From Candidatus Saccharibacteria bacterium UBA6224 (GTDB taxonomy: Bacteria > Patescibacteriota > Saccharimonadia > Saccharimonadales > UBA4665), in NCBI GenBank assembly GCA_002441585.1, contig DJWS01000006.1:18327-46945 (forward strand): a DNA stretch of 28,619 nucleotides, written 5' to 3'. Below the pieces are notes generated by a model, which saw only the letters and a program-made list of their open reading frames with translations, ran no database searches and had not been told where the DNA came from. The stretch's first letter is position 1, and each line of letters starts with the position of its first letter. Below are positions 15,125 to 23,240 of this stretch, piece after piece. The position numbers and the translations under genes are program-made.

Positions 15125-15152
15125 AAATAAAACACCCGCGCTAGGCGGGTGT
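15125..15152 (-). terminator. Rho-independent terminator (mainly minus strand)
   Basis: Perfect 8-bp stem ACACCCGC/GCGGGTGT (15132-15139/15145-15152) with a 5-nt loop. On the minus strand it is followed by TTTTATTT, ending the 15177-15851 unit. The T-tract on the plus strand is poor. Confidence 0.8.
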
Positions 15153-15176
15153 CTTATGATCTATGATCTGTAGATA

Positions 15177-15851
15177 CTACTGGCCGGTACCGTTGTTGGT
15201 CGGGGTAGTGGTGGCTGGTGTCTTGGTGGTGTCAGTGCTGCCCTGAACCGGGTTGCTGGTGGCGCTACTGTCGTCACACTTCTGGCCGTTCGGGTTAGCT
15301 TCCTGGAACTTATCGACGAGCTTGGCGACTTGGCCGTCGGAGCTCAGGTTCTCCCAGAAACTCACCTGTTCTTGGTTGATGACCATGCGGTCCTGTGGGC
15401 GGTGCAATTCACAACCGAGCTTGATGAGCGAGATCTGACCGGATGTTTCCTTGTTGTTAGTGTTGGAGGTTTGCAGGTAGAAAACGTTGCTCAGAACCAT
15501 GTAGCGAGAGTTGACTGATGTAATCTTGCCAAAGTAGACCTGGTCGTTCGTCAAGAAGACGGCCTGGAGCTTGTCGTTGTTGACATAGCGCGCCTCTGAG
15601 GTCGGCTTGGAGAAGATGAACAATGCCAGTGCCGAGGCAATCAAGAGGGCGATTATAATGATAAGGGCACCGCCAGCAACACGGAATAGCTTGTTGTCAC
15701 CGTTGCCGCCTGTGGGCATGTGGGATCGGGAGTTTGATTCACCTGAGTCATTGTGCTTGTTTGCTGATGCGTCGTCCTCGCCGCTTACCGGGGAGAAAGC
15801 GGTTGCACGTCGTTGTGTACCGTTATTTTGGCCACGATTCATAAAGTCCAT
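15177..15851 (-). CDS. Single-pass membrane protein with external domain and Thr/Asn-rich tail (unknown)
   Basis: 224 residues. Residues 1-55 are polar and low-complexity; a membrane helix spans about 58-80; the external domain contains KLQAVFLTNDQVYFGKIT, YMVLSNVFYLQ and LIKLGCELHRPQDRMVINQEQVSFWENL. The tail is rich in Ser, Thr, Pro and Asn. The VYFGKI...LSNVFYLQ pattern is familiar from CPR genomes as an uncharacterised membrane protein, but I cannot name the family. Unlike most neighbours it has a good Shine-Dalgarno (AAGGTGGT, 8 nt before the ATG at 15851), so its mRNA should have a leader. A TATAAC about 35 nt upstream could be the -10. Confidence 0.65.
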   Translation of the reverse strand: MDFMNRGQNNGTQRRATAFSPVSGEDDASANKHNDSGESNSRSHMPTGGNGDNKLFRVAGGALIIIIALLIASALALFIFSKPTSEARYVNNDKLQAVFLTNDQVYFGKITSVNSRYMVLSNVFYLQTSNTNNKETSGQISLIKLGCELHRPQDRMVINQEQVSFWENLSSDGQVAKLVDKFQEANPNGQKCDDSSATSNPVQGSTDTTKTPATTTPTNNGTGQ

Positions 15852-16006
15852 ATTTATACACCACCTTTTCTAAGCGTTTATGGTTATAACGACCAGTGTA
15901 ATACATGCCTTGCCCAGAGGCAATATCTAAATTTACGATGCGCTACGCTGGTGGCAGGGTACGAGCGATATTTTCGCCCAAGGGGTGGAAATTTGCCGCT
16001 TCAGGG

Positions 16007-16036
16007 TTGACAAACAATTTTGCGCCAGAGTATGTT
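16007..16036 (+). promoter_or_regulatory. Strong sigma70-type promoter of the 64-residue gene
   Basis: Consensus TTGACA (16007-16012), 18-bp spacer, TATGTT (16031-16036). The leader of about 30 nt carries AGGGAG (16061-16066). Confidence 0.8.
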
Positions 16037-16072
16037 AGGGATACCACTAATTCGTAAGAGAGGGAGAAGCGC

Positions 16073-16267
16073 ATGGCTTATCAGCACACGAACTCAAAGG
16101 GTGTAACTTACTACCTTAACTCAAAAGAAGTCACACTTCGTGGCGGCAAAGTACAAAGGATCTTCTACTTTAGCAAAGACCAGCGTCCAGAGGGTTGCGA
16201 CCTTCCTGATGGCTACACTGTCAACGAAAACCCACGCAACGGTTTCCTGACAGTCAAGCGCGCCTAG
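16073..16267 (+). CDS. Conserved small CPR-type protein, 64 residues (unknown)
   Basis: 64 residues with a compact beta-rich pattern: HTNSKGVTYYLNSKEVTL, GGKVQRIFYFSKDQ, CDLPDGYTVNENPRNGFLTVK. I recognise this as a short protein recurring in Saccharibacteria and other CPR genomes, annotated as hypothetical; that is from memory, not a search. There is no signal or membrane segment. It has the best expression signals in the window: consensus -35, AGGGAG 6 nt before the ATG, and a strong terminator 24 bp after the stop. High abundance is therefore likely. Confidence 0.8.
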   Translation: MAYQHTNSKGVTYYLNSKEVTLRGGKVQRIFYFSKDQRPEGCDLPDGYTVNENPRNGFLTVKRA

Positions 16268-16291
16268 TCTTAAGTCCTTAGACTTTTATAT

Positions 16292-16324
16292 AAACACCCG
16301 GAAAAATCACCGGGTGTTTTTCTT
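16292..16324 (+). terminator. Rho-independent terminator of the 64-residue gene
   Basis: Perfect 10-bp stem AAACACCCGG/CCGGGTGTTT (16292-16301/16310-16319), 8-nt A-rich loop, then TTCTT. Confidence 0.9.
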
Positions 16325-16344
16325 GTGCGTACATTGGTGGCCTC

Positions 16345-16353
16345 TGCTACAAT
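16345..16353 (+). promoter_or_regulatory. Extended -10 TGcTACAAT of ABC exporter 1
   Basis: TGC-TACAAT ending 8 nt before the ATG at 16362. Confidence 0.6.
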
Positions 16354-16361
16354 TTATACCC

Positions 16362-17117
16362 ATGAGCAAAGTCATTCTCGAAGTAAAAGACCTGCAAAAA
16401 AGCTACGGTGACCAGAAGGCTGTCGATGGCGTCAGTTTTAGCGTCAAAAAGGGTGAAATCTTCGGGATATTGGGGCCGAATGGCGCCGGCAAGACAACTA
16501 CCCTGGAGATGATCGAGACCTTGCGCTCAATCGATGGTGGTAGCGCTAGCATCGACGGTATCGATGTCGCCACTAATCCGTACAAAATCAGGGGAATCAT
16601 CGGTGTGCAACCGCAAACTCCCGGTTTTCAGGACAAGACCAAATTATCAGAACTGATTCAGATGTTTGCCGCTGCTTACGGTGAAAAGGTCGACCCCAAG
16701 AAGTTCCTCGACGAGGTCGACTTGGGCGAAAAGGCCGATTCATATGTCGAGCAATTGTCGGGCGGCCAAAGACAGCGCTTCAGCATCGTCGCGGCCTTGG
16801 TCCACAATCCCAAGGTATTCTTTTTGGATGAGCCGACCACAGGCTTGGATCCGCAGGCTCGTCGCAATTTATGGAAACTCATCCAGGAAGTCCGCGACCG
16901 CGGCATCAGCGTCATCCTAACCACCCACTACATGGACGAAGCCGAGGTGTTGTGCGACCGTATCGCCATCATGGACAGGGGCAAGATTATTAATCTCGAT
17001 ACGCCCAAGAACCTGATTCGCGACTTGCTAAAGCGCGGTTTCAAGAAAGAACAGCATGTCGAGCAGGCTAACCTCGAAGACGTATTTATCGACCTGACAG
17101 GAAAGGGGTTGCACTAA
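16362..17117 (+). CDS. ABC transporter ATP-binding protein (ABC-2/DrrA-type exporter)
   Basis: 251 residues from the ATG at 16362; the longer frame from 16314 overlaps the preceding terminator and the promoter. Walker A GPNGAGKT (38-45), Q-loop VQPQTPGF, signature LSGGQRQR (132-139), Walker B VFFLDEP (152-158), D-loop GLDP and switch TTHYMDEAE. It is full length for the DrrA/CcmA type. It pairs with the permease that starts 2 nt after its stop to form an exporter; the substrate is unknown. The start is leaderless-type, while the permease has a Shine-Dalgarno inside this gene's 3' end. Confidence 0.93.
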   Translation: MSKVILEVKDLQKSYGDQKAVDGVSFSVKKGEIFGILGPNGAGKTTTLEMIETLRSIDGGSASIDGIDVATNPYKIRGIIGVQPQTPGFQDKTKLSELIQMFAAAYGEKVDPKKFLDEVDLGEKADSYVEQLSGGQRQRFSIVAALVHNPKVFFLDEPTTGLDPQARRNLWKLIQEVRDRGISVILTTHYMDEAEVLCDRIAIMDRGKIINLDTPKNLIRDLLKRGFKKEQHVEQANLEDVFIDLTGKGLH

Positions 17118-17118
17118 A

Positions 17119-18234
17119 ATGACACTAAAGCAAAAATTTTTCACCGTCTGGGTCTTTTTTGTCATCAACATGAAGCGGCTATTCCGCGACAAACTCGCTC
17201 TGTTTTTCACTTTCCTGTTCCCGCTCATCTTTCTGTTCGTCTTCGGTGGACTGAATAGCGGTACCAAATCGGTTGATTTCAAGGTCGCCGTCATCAATCG
17301 CTCCGAAGCACCGTTTGCCAAGGAATTCGTCAAGGAACTGGGCAAGAACAAGGCCTTCAAGATTGACGAATCAGTAACTACGTTCGAGCAAGCCAATGAG
17401 TTGATGGGACGGAGTGAGCTTGATGCTACCATCGAGTTGCCACCGTCATTCGGCCATCCGGTCAAAGGCCAGGGTCACCCTTCAGGCCAAGCCATCGTCC
17501 GCTACACCCAAAACAGCGAGCAGGCTGCCCAGACGCTGATGAGCGTGCTGCAGGCGCAGTTACAGAGCATAAACGTCCATCTGGTGCACACCGATACACC
17601 GCTTAGTGCTGTGCCGGAGCGCCTGAACGAACGCAGCCTGACTTCATTTGATTACGCCTTTACGGGGCTGCTGGGTTTTGCCATCTTGGGTGCTGGCATC
17701 TTCGGGCCTATCAATGTCTTTCCGGAGCTGAAAAAGATGGGTATTTTGCGTCGATTGCACACTACGCCCATCCGTGTCTGGCAATATTTCCTGAGCGTGA
17801 TGTTTGGTAACGCCGTTTCGGGCTTGATGTCGCTGGCCGTGATGTTCGTCGTGGCGGTCGCGGTCTTCGACCTGAACGTCGTCGGCAACTATTTCGAGTT
17901 ATCACTGTTTCTGATATTCGGCATCATCATGATATTGGGTATCGGTCTGGCCATTGGCGGTTGGGCTAGTAATGAACGTCAGGCCGCTCCGCTGGCCAAC
18001 CTCATCGTCTTCCCGATGATGTTCTTAACGGGTACGTTCTTCCCACGATTCTTAATGCCCGATTGGTTGCAGGGCATAACCACCTTCATTCCGTTGACTC
18101 CGGTCATCGATGGAGCGCGGATGATTGCCACCGAAGGCAAACATCTGATTGATTTGGGACCACAATTGGGCATCATGGCGGTCTGGCTGATCATCGTCTA
18201 TGCGCTGGCTTTCCGTGTCTTCCGCTGGGAGTAG
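17119..18234 (+). CDS. ABC-2 type transporter permease
   Basis: 371 residues. One N-terminal membrane segment (about 30-50), a ~130-residue extracytoplasmic region (VDFKVAVINRSEAPFAKEFVKEL through the SEQAAQTL block), then five more helices between about 175 and 370. FPELKKMGILRRLHTTPI and the final AFRVFRWE are typical of ABC-2 permeases (YhgE/YbhR-like layout). AAGGGG (17103-17108) lies 10 nt before the ATG and overlaps the end of the ATPase gene, so translation is probably coupled. It works with the preceding ATPase. Confidence 0.9.
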   Translation: MTLKQKFFTVWVFFVINMKRLFRDKLALFFTFLFPLIFLFVFGGLNSGTKSVDFKVAVINRSEAPFAKEFVKELGKNKAFKIDESVTTFEQANELMGRSELDATIELPPSFGHPVKGQGHPSGQAIVRYTQNSEQAAQTLMSVLQAQLQSINVHLVHTDTPLSAVPERLNERSLTSFDYAFTGLLGFAILGAGIFGPINVFPELKKMGILRRLHTTPIRVWQYFLSVMFGNAVSGLMSLAVMFVVAVAVFDLNVVGNYFELSLFLIFGIIMILGIGLAIGGWASNERQAAPLANLIVFPMMFLTGTFFPRFLMPDWLQGITTFIPLTPVIDGARMIATEGKHLIDLGPQLGIMAVWLIIVYALAFRVFRWE

Positions 18235-18239
18235 TCTAC

Positions 18240-18268
18240 TTGTAAACACAAGCATTTTGTGATATAAT
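18240..18268 (+). promoter_or_regulatory. Promoter TTGTAA-17-TATAAT with TG extension
   Basis: TTGTAA (18240-18245), 17-bp spacer, TGA-TATAAT (hexamer 18263-18268), 9 nt before the ATG at 18278. Confidence 0.75.
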
Positions 18269-18277
18269 GCGGCTATT

Positions 18278-19381
18278 ATGCCAGCACATCCGCATAAAGT
18301 CGAACACACGGAACCGCAACAGGGAACGTTGTTTGATGCGGGTGAATCTCCAGACGATTCCGACGAGACGGTGGTAGTAGAAGATTGGTCCCATGTGACA
18401 GCCGCAGCGGATATCGGGGACGTCGCCGTCAGTGCCGGCGCACAATTGCGCAGCGCCAGGTGGCAAGACCCGAACCGCCGTCGGGCGAATCTGCGGGCCG
18501 GCTACTTTCGGCAGAAGCCTCGACATGGGGTCGTGCCCGTCTTGGCGCCCAATGGTGGCTATATCGCGCCGCTTGAGGGCACGCCCGAGTACCTGACTCA
18601 GCAGGCCGTCGACATCGCCGCCGAAATGCCCGGTGCCCACGACTTCATGCCGACGACTCGCGCCGAGGCAAAGTATCAATTTCCATTGCTTGAGCCAAAT
18701 GGACAAAGGCAAGTCGATACCAAACTGGAAGCGGTCCGTCGAGGGGCTAAGGCCATCGCGGCCAGTACCCTTGGCTATGGTGCCAAAGCCTCCGCTTGGT
18801 ACGGCGATCGTGCGGTCATAAGTACCTTGCATGAGTTTCACGATTTCCGGGATGATGCGGTGAGATCGCTGTCTGGCTTGAGGATTTTGGAGTCGCGGCT
18901 GGAAAGCCGCGTGCTTAGCGAGCCCTTGTCCACTTCCATCCAAGTTGATGATCCGGGTGTTGGGGAACTGATTCGTCACTATGTCACGACCGTGGCTGCC
19001 AGCGACCCCGCGCTACTCGAACTCGATTTTAATCTTCATGAAAGCGTCGAAGAATCACGCACCGAGCGCAACACCTACGATGACCCGCAACAGGCCGAAG
19101 CGCAAGCCGCCACCTATACCGGTAACTACACCCGCGAGGCCTTATTGCGTCCGCATAAACACATCAAAGATGTTTTCGTGGCCGAGGCCCGCCCGCGTAA
19201 AGTGACGCGCTACATCGAAAATATGCTCGACAACCTGAGTGTTCGCCAAGCCCAGCAAATACTAGAAAGTGCTCTGGCTGCCCAGGGCAACCGCAAAGCC
19301 CATTGGGATGAGGTGCTGGCCAGCCCGCAAGACTCGGCGCTGCGGCTGCTGACGGCCGAAGTCGGGCGCTACGCGGCGTAG
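18278..19381 (+). CDS. Cytoplasmic protein of unknown function, 367 residues
   Basis: No signal peptide or membrane segment. An acidic, probably flexible N-terminus (about 1-45, including QGTLFDAGESPDDSDE) precedes a mixed helical body with DPNRRRANLRAGYFRQKPRHGVV, EYLTQQAVDIAAEMPG, LRILESRLESRVLSEPL, and a C-terminal helical part containing RPHKHIKDVFVAEARPRKVTRYIENML and LSVRQAQQILESALAAQ. I do not recognise a domain. The Arg-rich patches could suit nucleic-acid binding, but that is weak inference. It has one of the best promoters in the window, and its stop lies 3 bp before the -10 of the Dus gene. Confidence 0.7.
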   Translation: MPAHPHKVEHTEPQQGTLFDAGESPDDSDETVVVEDWSHVTAAADIGDVAVSAGAQLRSARWQDPNRRRANLRAGYFRQKPRHGVVPVLAPNGGYIAPLEGTPEYLTQQAVDIAAEMPGAHDFMPTTRAEAKYQFPLLEPNGQRQVDTKLEAVRRGAKAIAASTLGYGAKASAWYGDRAVISTLHEFHDFRDDAVRSLSGLRILESRLESRVLSEPLSTSIQVDDPGVGELIRHYVTTVAASDPALLELDFNLHESVEESRTERNTYDDPQQAEAQAATYTGNYTREALLRPHKHIKDVFVAEARPRKVTRYIENMLDNLSVRQAQQILESALAAQGNRKAHWDEVLASPQDSALRLLTAEVGRYAA

Positions 19382-19383
19382 GG

Positions 19384-19389
19384 TACAAT
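19384..19389 (+). promoter_or_regulatory. -10 element TACAAT of the Dus gene
   Basis: TACAAT, 7 nt before the ATG at 19397. A GAGG lies only 3 nt before the ATG, too close for a normal Shine-Dalgarno. Confidence 0.55.
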
Positions 19390-19396
19390 AGAGGTA

Positions 19397-20395
19397 ATGA
19401 GTAGCTATTCTGGCCTGCCAAAGCCGTTTTTTGTGTTGGCGCCGATGGACGACGTCACCGACACAGTCTTTCGTCAGATTATTTTGAGTACGGCTCCGCC
19501 TAATCTGTTTTTCACGGAGTTCGTCAATGTCGATGGACTGATGAGCCCGGGGCGCCCGAAGCTGCTCAAAAAGCTTCGATTTGTGCCAGACGAGACAAGT
19601 CTGGTCGCTCAACTCTGGGGCCTTCGTCCGGAAAACTTCCGGGCCATTGCCGAGCAGATAGCCGACGGTAGCCTAGCCCGCGAGCTCGGCCTGCCCGATG
19701 GATGTAACTTCGTCGGCGTTGACCTGAACATGGGCTGTCCGGCCAAAAGCGAGGTCCAGAATGGCACCTGCAGTGCACTGATCAAACCCGAAAACCGTGA
19801 CCTGGCCGCCGATATCATCGCGGCGACCCGCGCCGGATTGTCCGGGCGTTTGCCGCTGAGCGTCAAGACTCGCCTGGGCTTCAGCCAAATCGACATGAGT
19901 TGGTTCGAGTTTTTGCTTGCCCAAAACCTGGATATGCTGACGGTGCATGCCAGGACCCGCAAAGAGATGAGCAAAGTCCCGGCACACTGGGACGAGCTGC
20001 GCATAGTCCGCGAGATTCGCGACCGTCTGGCTCCCGCGACGCTGCTGGTTGGCAACGGCGACGTCGAGAGCCGGCAGCAGGGCGAGGAACTCGCCCGAGA
20101 ATATGGCCTGGATGGCATCATGATAGGCCGTGGCGTCTTTCATGACCCGTATGTGTTTGCTACGACGAGTCTCTGGCACGAAGTTTCACCCAAGGAGCGG
20201 CTGTCACTATATCGCCGCCATGTCGAGATGTTTGCCGCCACTTGGCAAGAAGGCGAGCGCCCGATTCCCACCCTCAACAAATTCTGCAAGATTTATGTGA
20301 ATGGATTTGATGATGCCAAAGAACTGCGCGAGCGACTCATGGCGGCGGAATCCACCACCGAATTGCTGAGTCTTATCGACAACGCTAGCCAATAA
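19397..20395 (+). CDS. tRNA-dihydrouridine synthase family protein
   Basis: 332 residues. APMDDVTDTVFRQ (15-27) is the FMN-binding N-terminal motif. VDLNMGCPAKSEVQNGTCSAL carries C114, the catalytic Cys position. PLSVKTRLGF, LTVHARTR, LVGNGDVES and GIMIGRGVFHDPY complete the TIM barrel and FMN-phosphate site, and a short helical C-terminal domain follows. Dus enzymes reduce specific uridines in the tRNA D-loop using NADPH. The subgroup (DusA, B or C) cannot be assigned, so no symbol is given. Length is normal for the family. Confidence 0.9.
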   Translation: MSSYSGLPKPFFVLAPMDDVTDTVFRQIILSTAPPNLFFTEFVNVDGLMSPGRPKLLKKLRFVPDETSLVAQLWGLRPENFRAIAEQIADGSLARELGLPDGCNFVGVDLNMGCPAKSEVQNGTCSALIKPENRDLAADIIAATRAGLSGRLPLSVKTRLGFSQIDMSWFEFLLAQNLDMLTVHARTRKEMSKVPAHWDELRIVREIRDRLAPATLLVGNGDVESRQQGEELAREYGLDGIMIGRGVFHDPYVFATTSLWHEVSPKERLSLYRRHVEMFAATWQEGERPIPTLNKFCKIYVNGFDDAKELRERLMAAESTTELLSLIDNASQ

Positions 20396-20477
20396 AATTG
20401 ACGTATTGTCAGTAATTTTACAGCCGTTTCTGATTTGCCCTGATACCGTTTATGTAGACAAAAACGGAAGGAGGGGC

Positions 20478-21023
20478 ATGGATAGAGTTCTGTACATCAT
20501 CTCATTTGTCGCTGCTGTACTGCTCATGATTGGTAGCCGCCTCGCACCTGACAGCGCCCCTATGTGGTTGGCCTCGACTGATATGTGGATGAACATACTC
20601 AGAGGTGTGTTGGCTGGGATGATGCTCGGGCTGTTATTCACGGACCCACCCCGCAGGCTTCTGTTCCGCGGCGCACTCGGCGCACTAGGTGTCCTACTGG
20701 CCATTATGGCAATCGTGCCCTTACTACAGGGTAGTATCTATGTCGTAGACGTCTTGCTCTTTGCTCAGGCTTCAGTTTGTTTCTTGCTGGCGGCCATCGA
20801 GGCCGAACCGCTCCCGTCCGAACGACGCATCGTCGAGCGTCTGCCTAACTTGAATCTAGGGAGCAGTTGGCTGACGCGAATCAGCAGCGGGGCCGTCAGC
20901 GCCTGGCTGATAGCCAAGGCGGTGGCCGAACCATTCGGCACATCCAAGCAGCATTTACTTCACCCGTCCACCCGGACGTGGCATTCATCGCCCGCAACAT
21001 TCATGAGTGGCCCTCCACCCTAA
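20478..21023 (+). CDS. Four-helix membrane protein (unknown)
   Basis: 181 residues from the ATG at 20478, which follows AAGGAGGGG (20468-20476); the frame is open to 20406 without a better signal. Membrane segments lie at about 4-21, 38-55, 64-84 and 88-108, followed by a ~70-residue soluble tail (LPSERRIVERLPNLNLG through the HPSTRTWHSSP end). No family is recognised. It sits between the Dus gene and ABC exporter 2. No confident -10 was assigned; a TTGACG at 20398-20403 lacks a good partner. Confidence 0.55.
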   Translation: MDRVLYIISFVAAVLLMIGSRLAPDSAPMWLASTDMWMNILRGVLAGMMLGLLFTDPPRRLLFRGALGALGVLLAIMAIVPLLQGSIYVVDVLLFAQASVCFLLAAIEAEPLPSERRIVERLPNLNLGSSWLTRISSGAVSAWLIAKAVAEPFGTSKQHLLHPSTRTWHSSPATFMSGPPP

Positions 21024-21072
21024 TCCGGCCATTCCCCCCCTCTGCGGGCTAGCGCTTTCGATTCGTCCACGC

Positions 21073-21078
21073 TACACT
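21073..21078 (+). promoter_or_regulatory. -10 element TACACT of ABC exporter 2
   Basis: TACACT, 8 nt before the ATG at 21087; no Shine-Dalgarno. Confidence 0.5.
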
Positions 21079-21086
21079 AGTAGTAG

Positions 21087-22001
21087 ATGATAGAGGCTCA
21101 AAATTTGACCAAACGCTACGGCCAAAGGCTGGCCGTAGATAATGTTAGTTTCAAGATAAAAACAGGTAAGGTCACTGGATTTTTGGGGCCAAATGGCGCT
21201 GGTAAGTCCACCACTCTTAGGTTGATGCTGGGCTTGGACATGGGCACCGGTCTGACCTTGTTCGACGGCAAATTATTACACGAGCATCCACAGCCTTCAC
21301 GCGTCGTCGGTATATTGCTTGAGGCAAAAGCTTTTCACCCGACTCGGACCGCACGCGAGCATTTACGAGTCCTGGCAGCGGCTGGCGATGTACCCCTTGC
21401 ACGGGTCGATGAGGTACTCGACATGGTCGGATTGACCGCGGTCGCCAAGAATCGCCCCGGTAAGTTCAGCCTGGGTATGAGCCAACGTCTTGGTATAGCA
21501 GCGGCACTACTCGGCGATCCCAAATATTTATTACTCGATGAGCCCGCCAATGGCCTGGATCCGGAGGGCATCGCCTGGCTGCGTGACTTCCTCAAGCACT
21601 ATGCCTCAAGAGGCAAGGGTGTGTTCGTTTCGTCGCACTTGCTAAGCGAAATGTCCCAGTTAGCCGACAATATTGTGGTAATCGGCCGAGGTAAGCTTAT
21701 AGCTGATACTAGCGTGGAGGCGCTGCTGTCAGATAAGGGCCGGAGTGGCACCTTCGTTCGAACCAGCAAGATCTCGGCATTCAAGAAAGTATTGAAGCAG
21801 GCTGGCTACGAAGTTACAGAATCAAATGGCGGGTTAATCGTCGCTGGTGTCAAACCCGAGGTCATTGGCAAGTTGGCGTATGAAGCAGGCGTGCCGGTAA
21901 GCGAGCTATCGCCGCATGGTGCCTCGCTCGAAGAAGCGTTCCTGGAACTGACCGCCACCAGTGGTGAGTATCACGGCAAGACAGGGGGCAAGAAATCATG
22001 A
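21087..22001 (+). CDS. ABC transporter ATP-binding protein (BcrA-like)
   Basis: 304 residues. Walker A GPNGAGKS (34-41), the BcrA-type Q-loop variant ILLEAKAFHPTRTAREHL (77-93), a degenerate signature FSLGMSQRLG (127-136), Walker B YLLLDEP (147-153), GLDPEG and SSHLLSEM. This pattern is standard for the bacitracin/lantibiotic-export-like branch, which often has L-G-M-x-Q-R. A ~90-residue C-terminal extension follows the switch region. The permease start overlaps this gene's stop (ATGA at 21998-22001), so the two are translationally coupled. Confidence 0.92.
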   Translation: MIEAQNLTKRYGQRLAVDNVSFKIKTGKVTGFLGPNGAGKSTTLRLMLGLDMGTGLTLFDGKLLHEHPQPSRVVGILLEAKAFHPTRTAREHLRVLAAAGDVPLARVDEVLDMVGLTAVAKNRPGKFSLGMSQRLGIAAALLGDPKYLLLDEPANGLDPEGIAWLRDFLKHYASRGKGVFVSSHLLSEMSQLADNIVVIGRGKLIADTSVEALLSDKGRSGTFVRTSKISAFKKVLKQAGYEVTESNGGLIVAGVKPEVIGKLAYEAGVPVSELSPHGASLEEAFLELTATSGEYHGKTGGKKS

Positions 22002-22729
22002 AACCAGCCCTGTTAGCCGAAGTTCGCAAACTTTTCAGCGTCCGCTCAACCTATGTTCTCACGGGCATTGCCCTGCTATTGGTGATATTTTTTGCGGGTT
22101 ATGTGTCCGGTTGGCGCGCGGCCGAGACTGTGGACCAGACATCCAAACTGTCGCAATCCATCACCGGTGCGGCTAACCTTGTGACCATCTTTGCGGCTAT
22201 CATCGCGGTGCTTTTGATGACGCACGAATATCGTTACGGTACCATCACCTATACCCTTACGCTTGCCCGAAGCCGGACGCAGATACTTCTGGCCAAGATC
22301 TTGGTTATCTCAGGATTTTCGGTGGTATTCGCCCTGTTAGTTTCGCTGCTGTCTCCAATCGCTACCCAAGTCGGCATCGCACTTCATGGGCTGGACTTGG
22401 TGCCGCAAACCATCAGCTTTGGTGATGTTTTGTGGCGCAGCATCTTTTACTGCTGGAGCTTCTCGATGATAGCTTTGCTCTTAGCGGCCTTACTGCGAAA
22501 CCAGCTGGCCACCCTAATCGGTCTGTTCGTAGCACCATCAACCATCGAGCCGCTGCTGACCTTACTACTCAAGGACAACGCCATCTATTTGCCGTTTCAT
22601 GCGCAGCAGGCCGTGCTGACGCTCGATGCCAAGCTGCTGCCCGGTCATGCAGCATTAACCACCTTGGCCTATCTAATTCTAGGATGGATAGTGGCCTGGC
22701 TGCTGTTCCAGCGCCGTGACGCCAACTAG
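21998..22729 (+). CDS. ABC transporter permease (ABC-2 type, partner of the BcrA-like ATPase)
   Basis: 243 residues with about six membrane segments (18-38, 58-78, 100-128, 146-168, 173-188, 218-236). MKPALLAEVRKLFSVRSTYVLTG and LLMTHEYRYGTITYTLTLARSR are typical of ABC-2 permeases paired with BcrA-like ATPases. The 4-bp overlap with the ATPase and the lack of a separate promoter mark a two-gene operon. The substrate is unknown; peptide or lipid export or self-protection are known roles of related systems. Confidence 0.88.
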   Translation: MKPALLAEVRKLFSVRSTYVLTGIALLLVIFFAGYVSGWRAAETVDQTSKLSQSITGAANLVTIFAAIIAVLLMTHEYRYGTITYTLTLARSRTQILLAKILVISGFSVVFALLVSLLSPIATQVGIALHGLDLVPQTISFGDVLWRSIFYCWSFSMIALLLAALLRNQLATLIGLFVAPSTIEPLLTLLLKDNAIYLPFHAQQAVLTLDAKLLPGHAALTTLAYLILGWIVAWLLFQRRDAN

Positions 22730-22804
22730 GCGTTAGAATTCTCATATCCCTTCACAAGCCACAATTGGTACCATGACAGCACACCTAATCGGGGAGGATT
22801 GTTT

Positions 22805-23185
22805 ATGGCAGATACATACCATGAGGTCGAAAAAACTAGGGTCGAACAAACGCCGGTAGCGGCAGACAGGGACAGGGGTGCGGAGTATGGCATGAACGTC
22901 TTTGCACGGGTCATTTACTGGGTTGGCGGTATTTTGCTGACGCTACTTGCAATACGTTTTTTGCTATCGCTAATGGGCGCCAACAAGGGTAATGGCTTTG
23001 CCGATTTCATTTACAGTGCCAGCCATCCGTTCGTTACGCCATTCTTCGGACTATTTAATTACCAGGAACAATTCGGTCGTAGCCGGTTCGAGTTCGAAAC
23101 TCTCGTCGCGATGGTCGTTTACGGCGCCGTCATGGTGCTGCTAGCTCGCCTCGTCACCATCGGCAGCCGCCGCCACGACGTGTAG
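22805..23185 (+). CDS. YggT family membrane protein
   Basis: 126 residues from the ATG at 22805, with GGGGAGGATT immediately upstream (GGAGG 7 nt before ATG). A ~28-residue polar N-terminus, then two membrane segments (about 32-55 and 92-116) separated by the loop FIYSASHPFVTPFFGLFNYQ, a YggT hallmark. YggT proteins occur near division genes in many bacteria; their molecular role is poorly defined. It is followed by a clear terminator and then the suspected island boundary. Confidence 0.82.
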   Translation: MADTYHEVEKTRVEQTPVAADRDRGAEYGMNVFARVIYWVGGILLTLLAIRFLLSLMGANKGNGFADFIYSASHPFVTPFFGLFNYQEQFGRSRFEFETLVAMVVYGAVMVLLARLVTIGSRRHDV

Positions 23186-23206
23186 ATCCGAAAAGTAATA
23201 CGAAAG

Positions 23207-23240
23207 AAAAGAGACCTCCATTACGGGGTCTCTTTTGTTT
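23207..23240 (+). terminator. Rho-independent terminator after YggT
   Basis: Perfect 10-bp stem AAAAGAGACC/GGTCTCTTTT (23207-23216/23227-23236) with a 10-nt loop, followed by GTTT. Confidence 0.85.

Noticed and set aside
21087..22001. Degenerate ABC signature (SLGMSQR) and missing Q-loop Gln as signs of inactivity
   Set aside because: This variant is normal for the BcrA-like branch of ABC-2 exporters.
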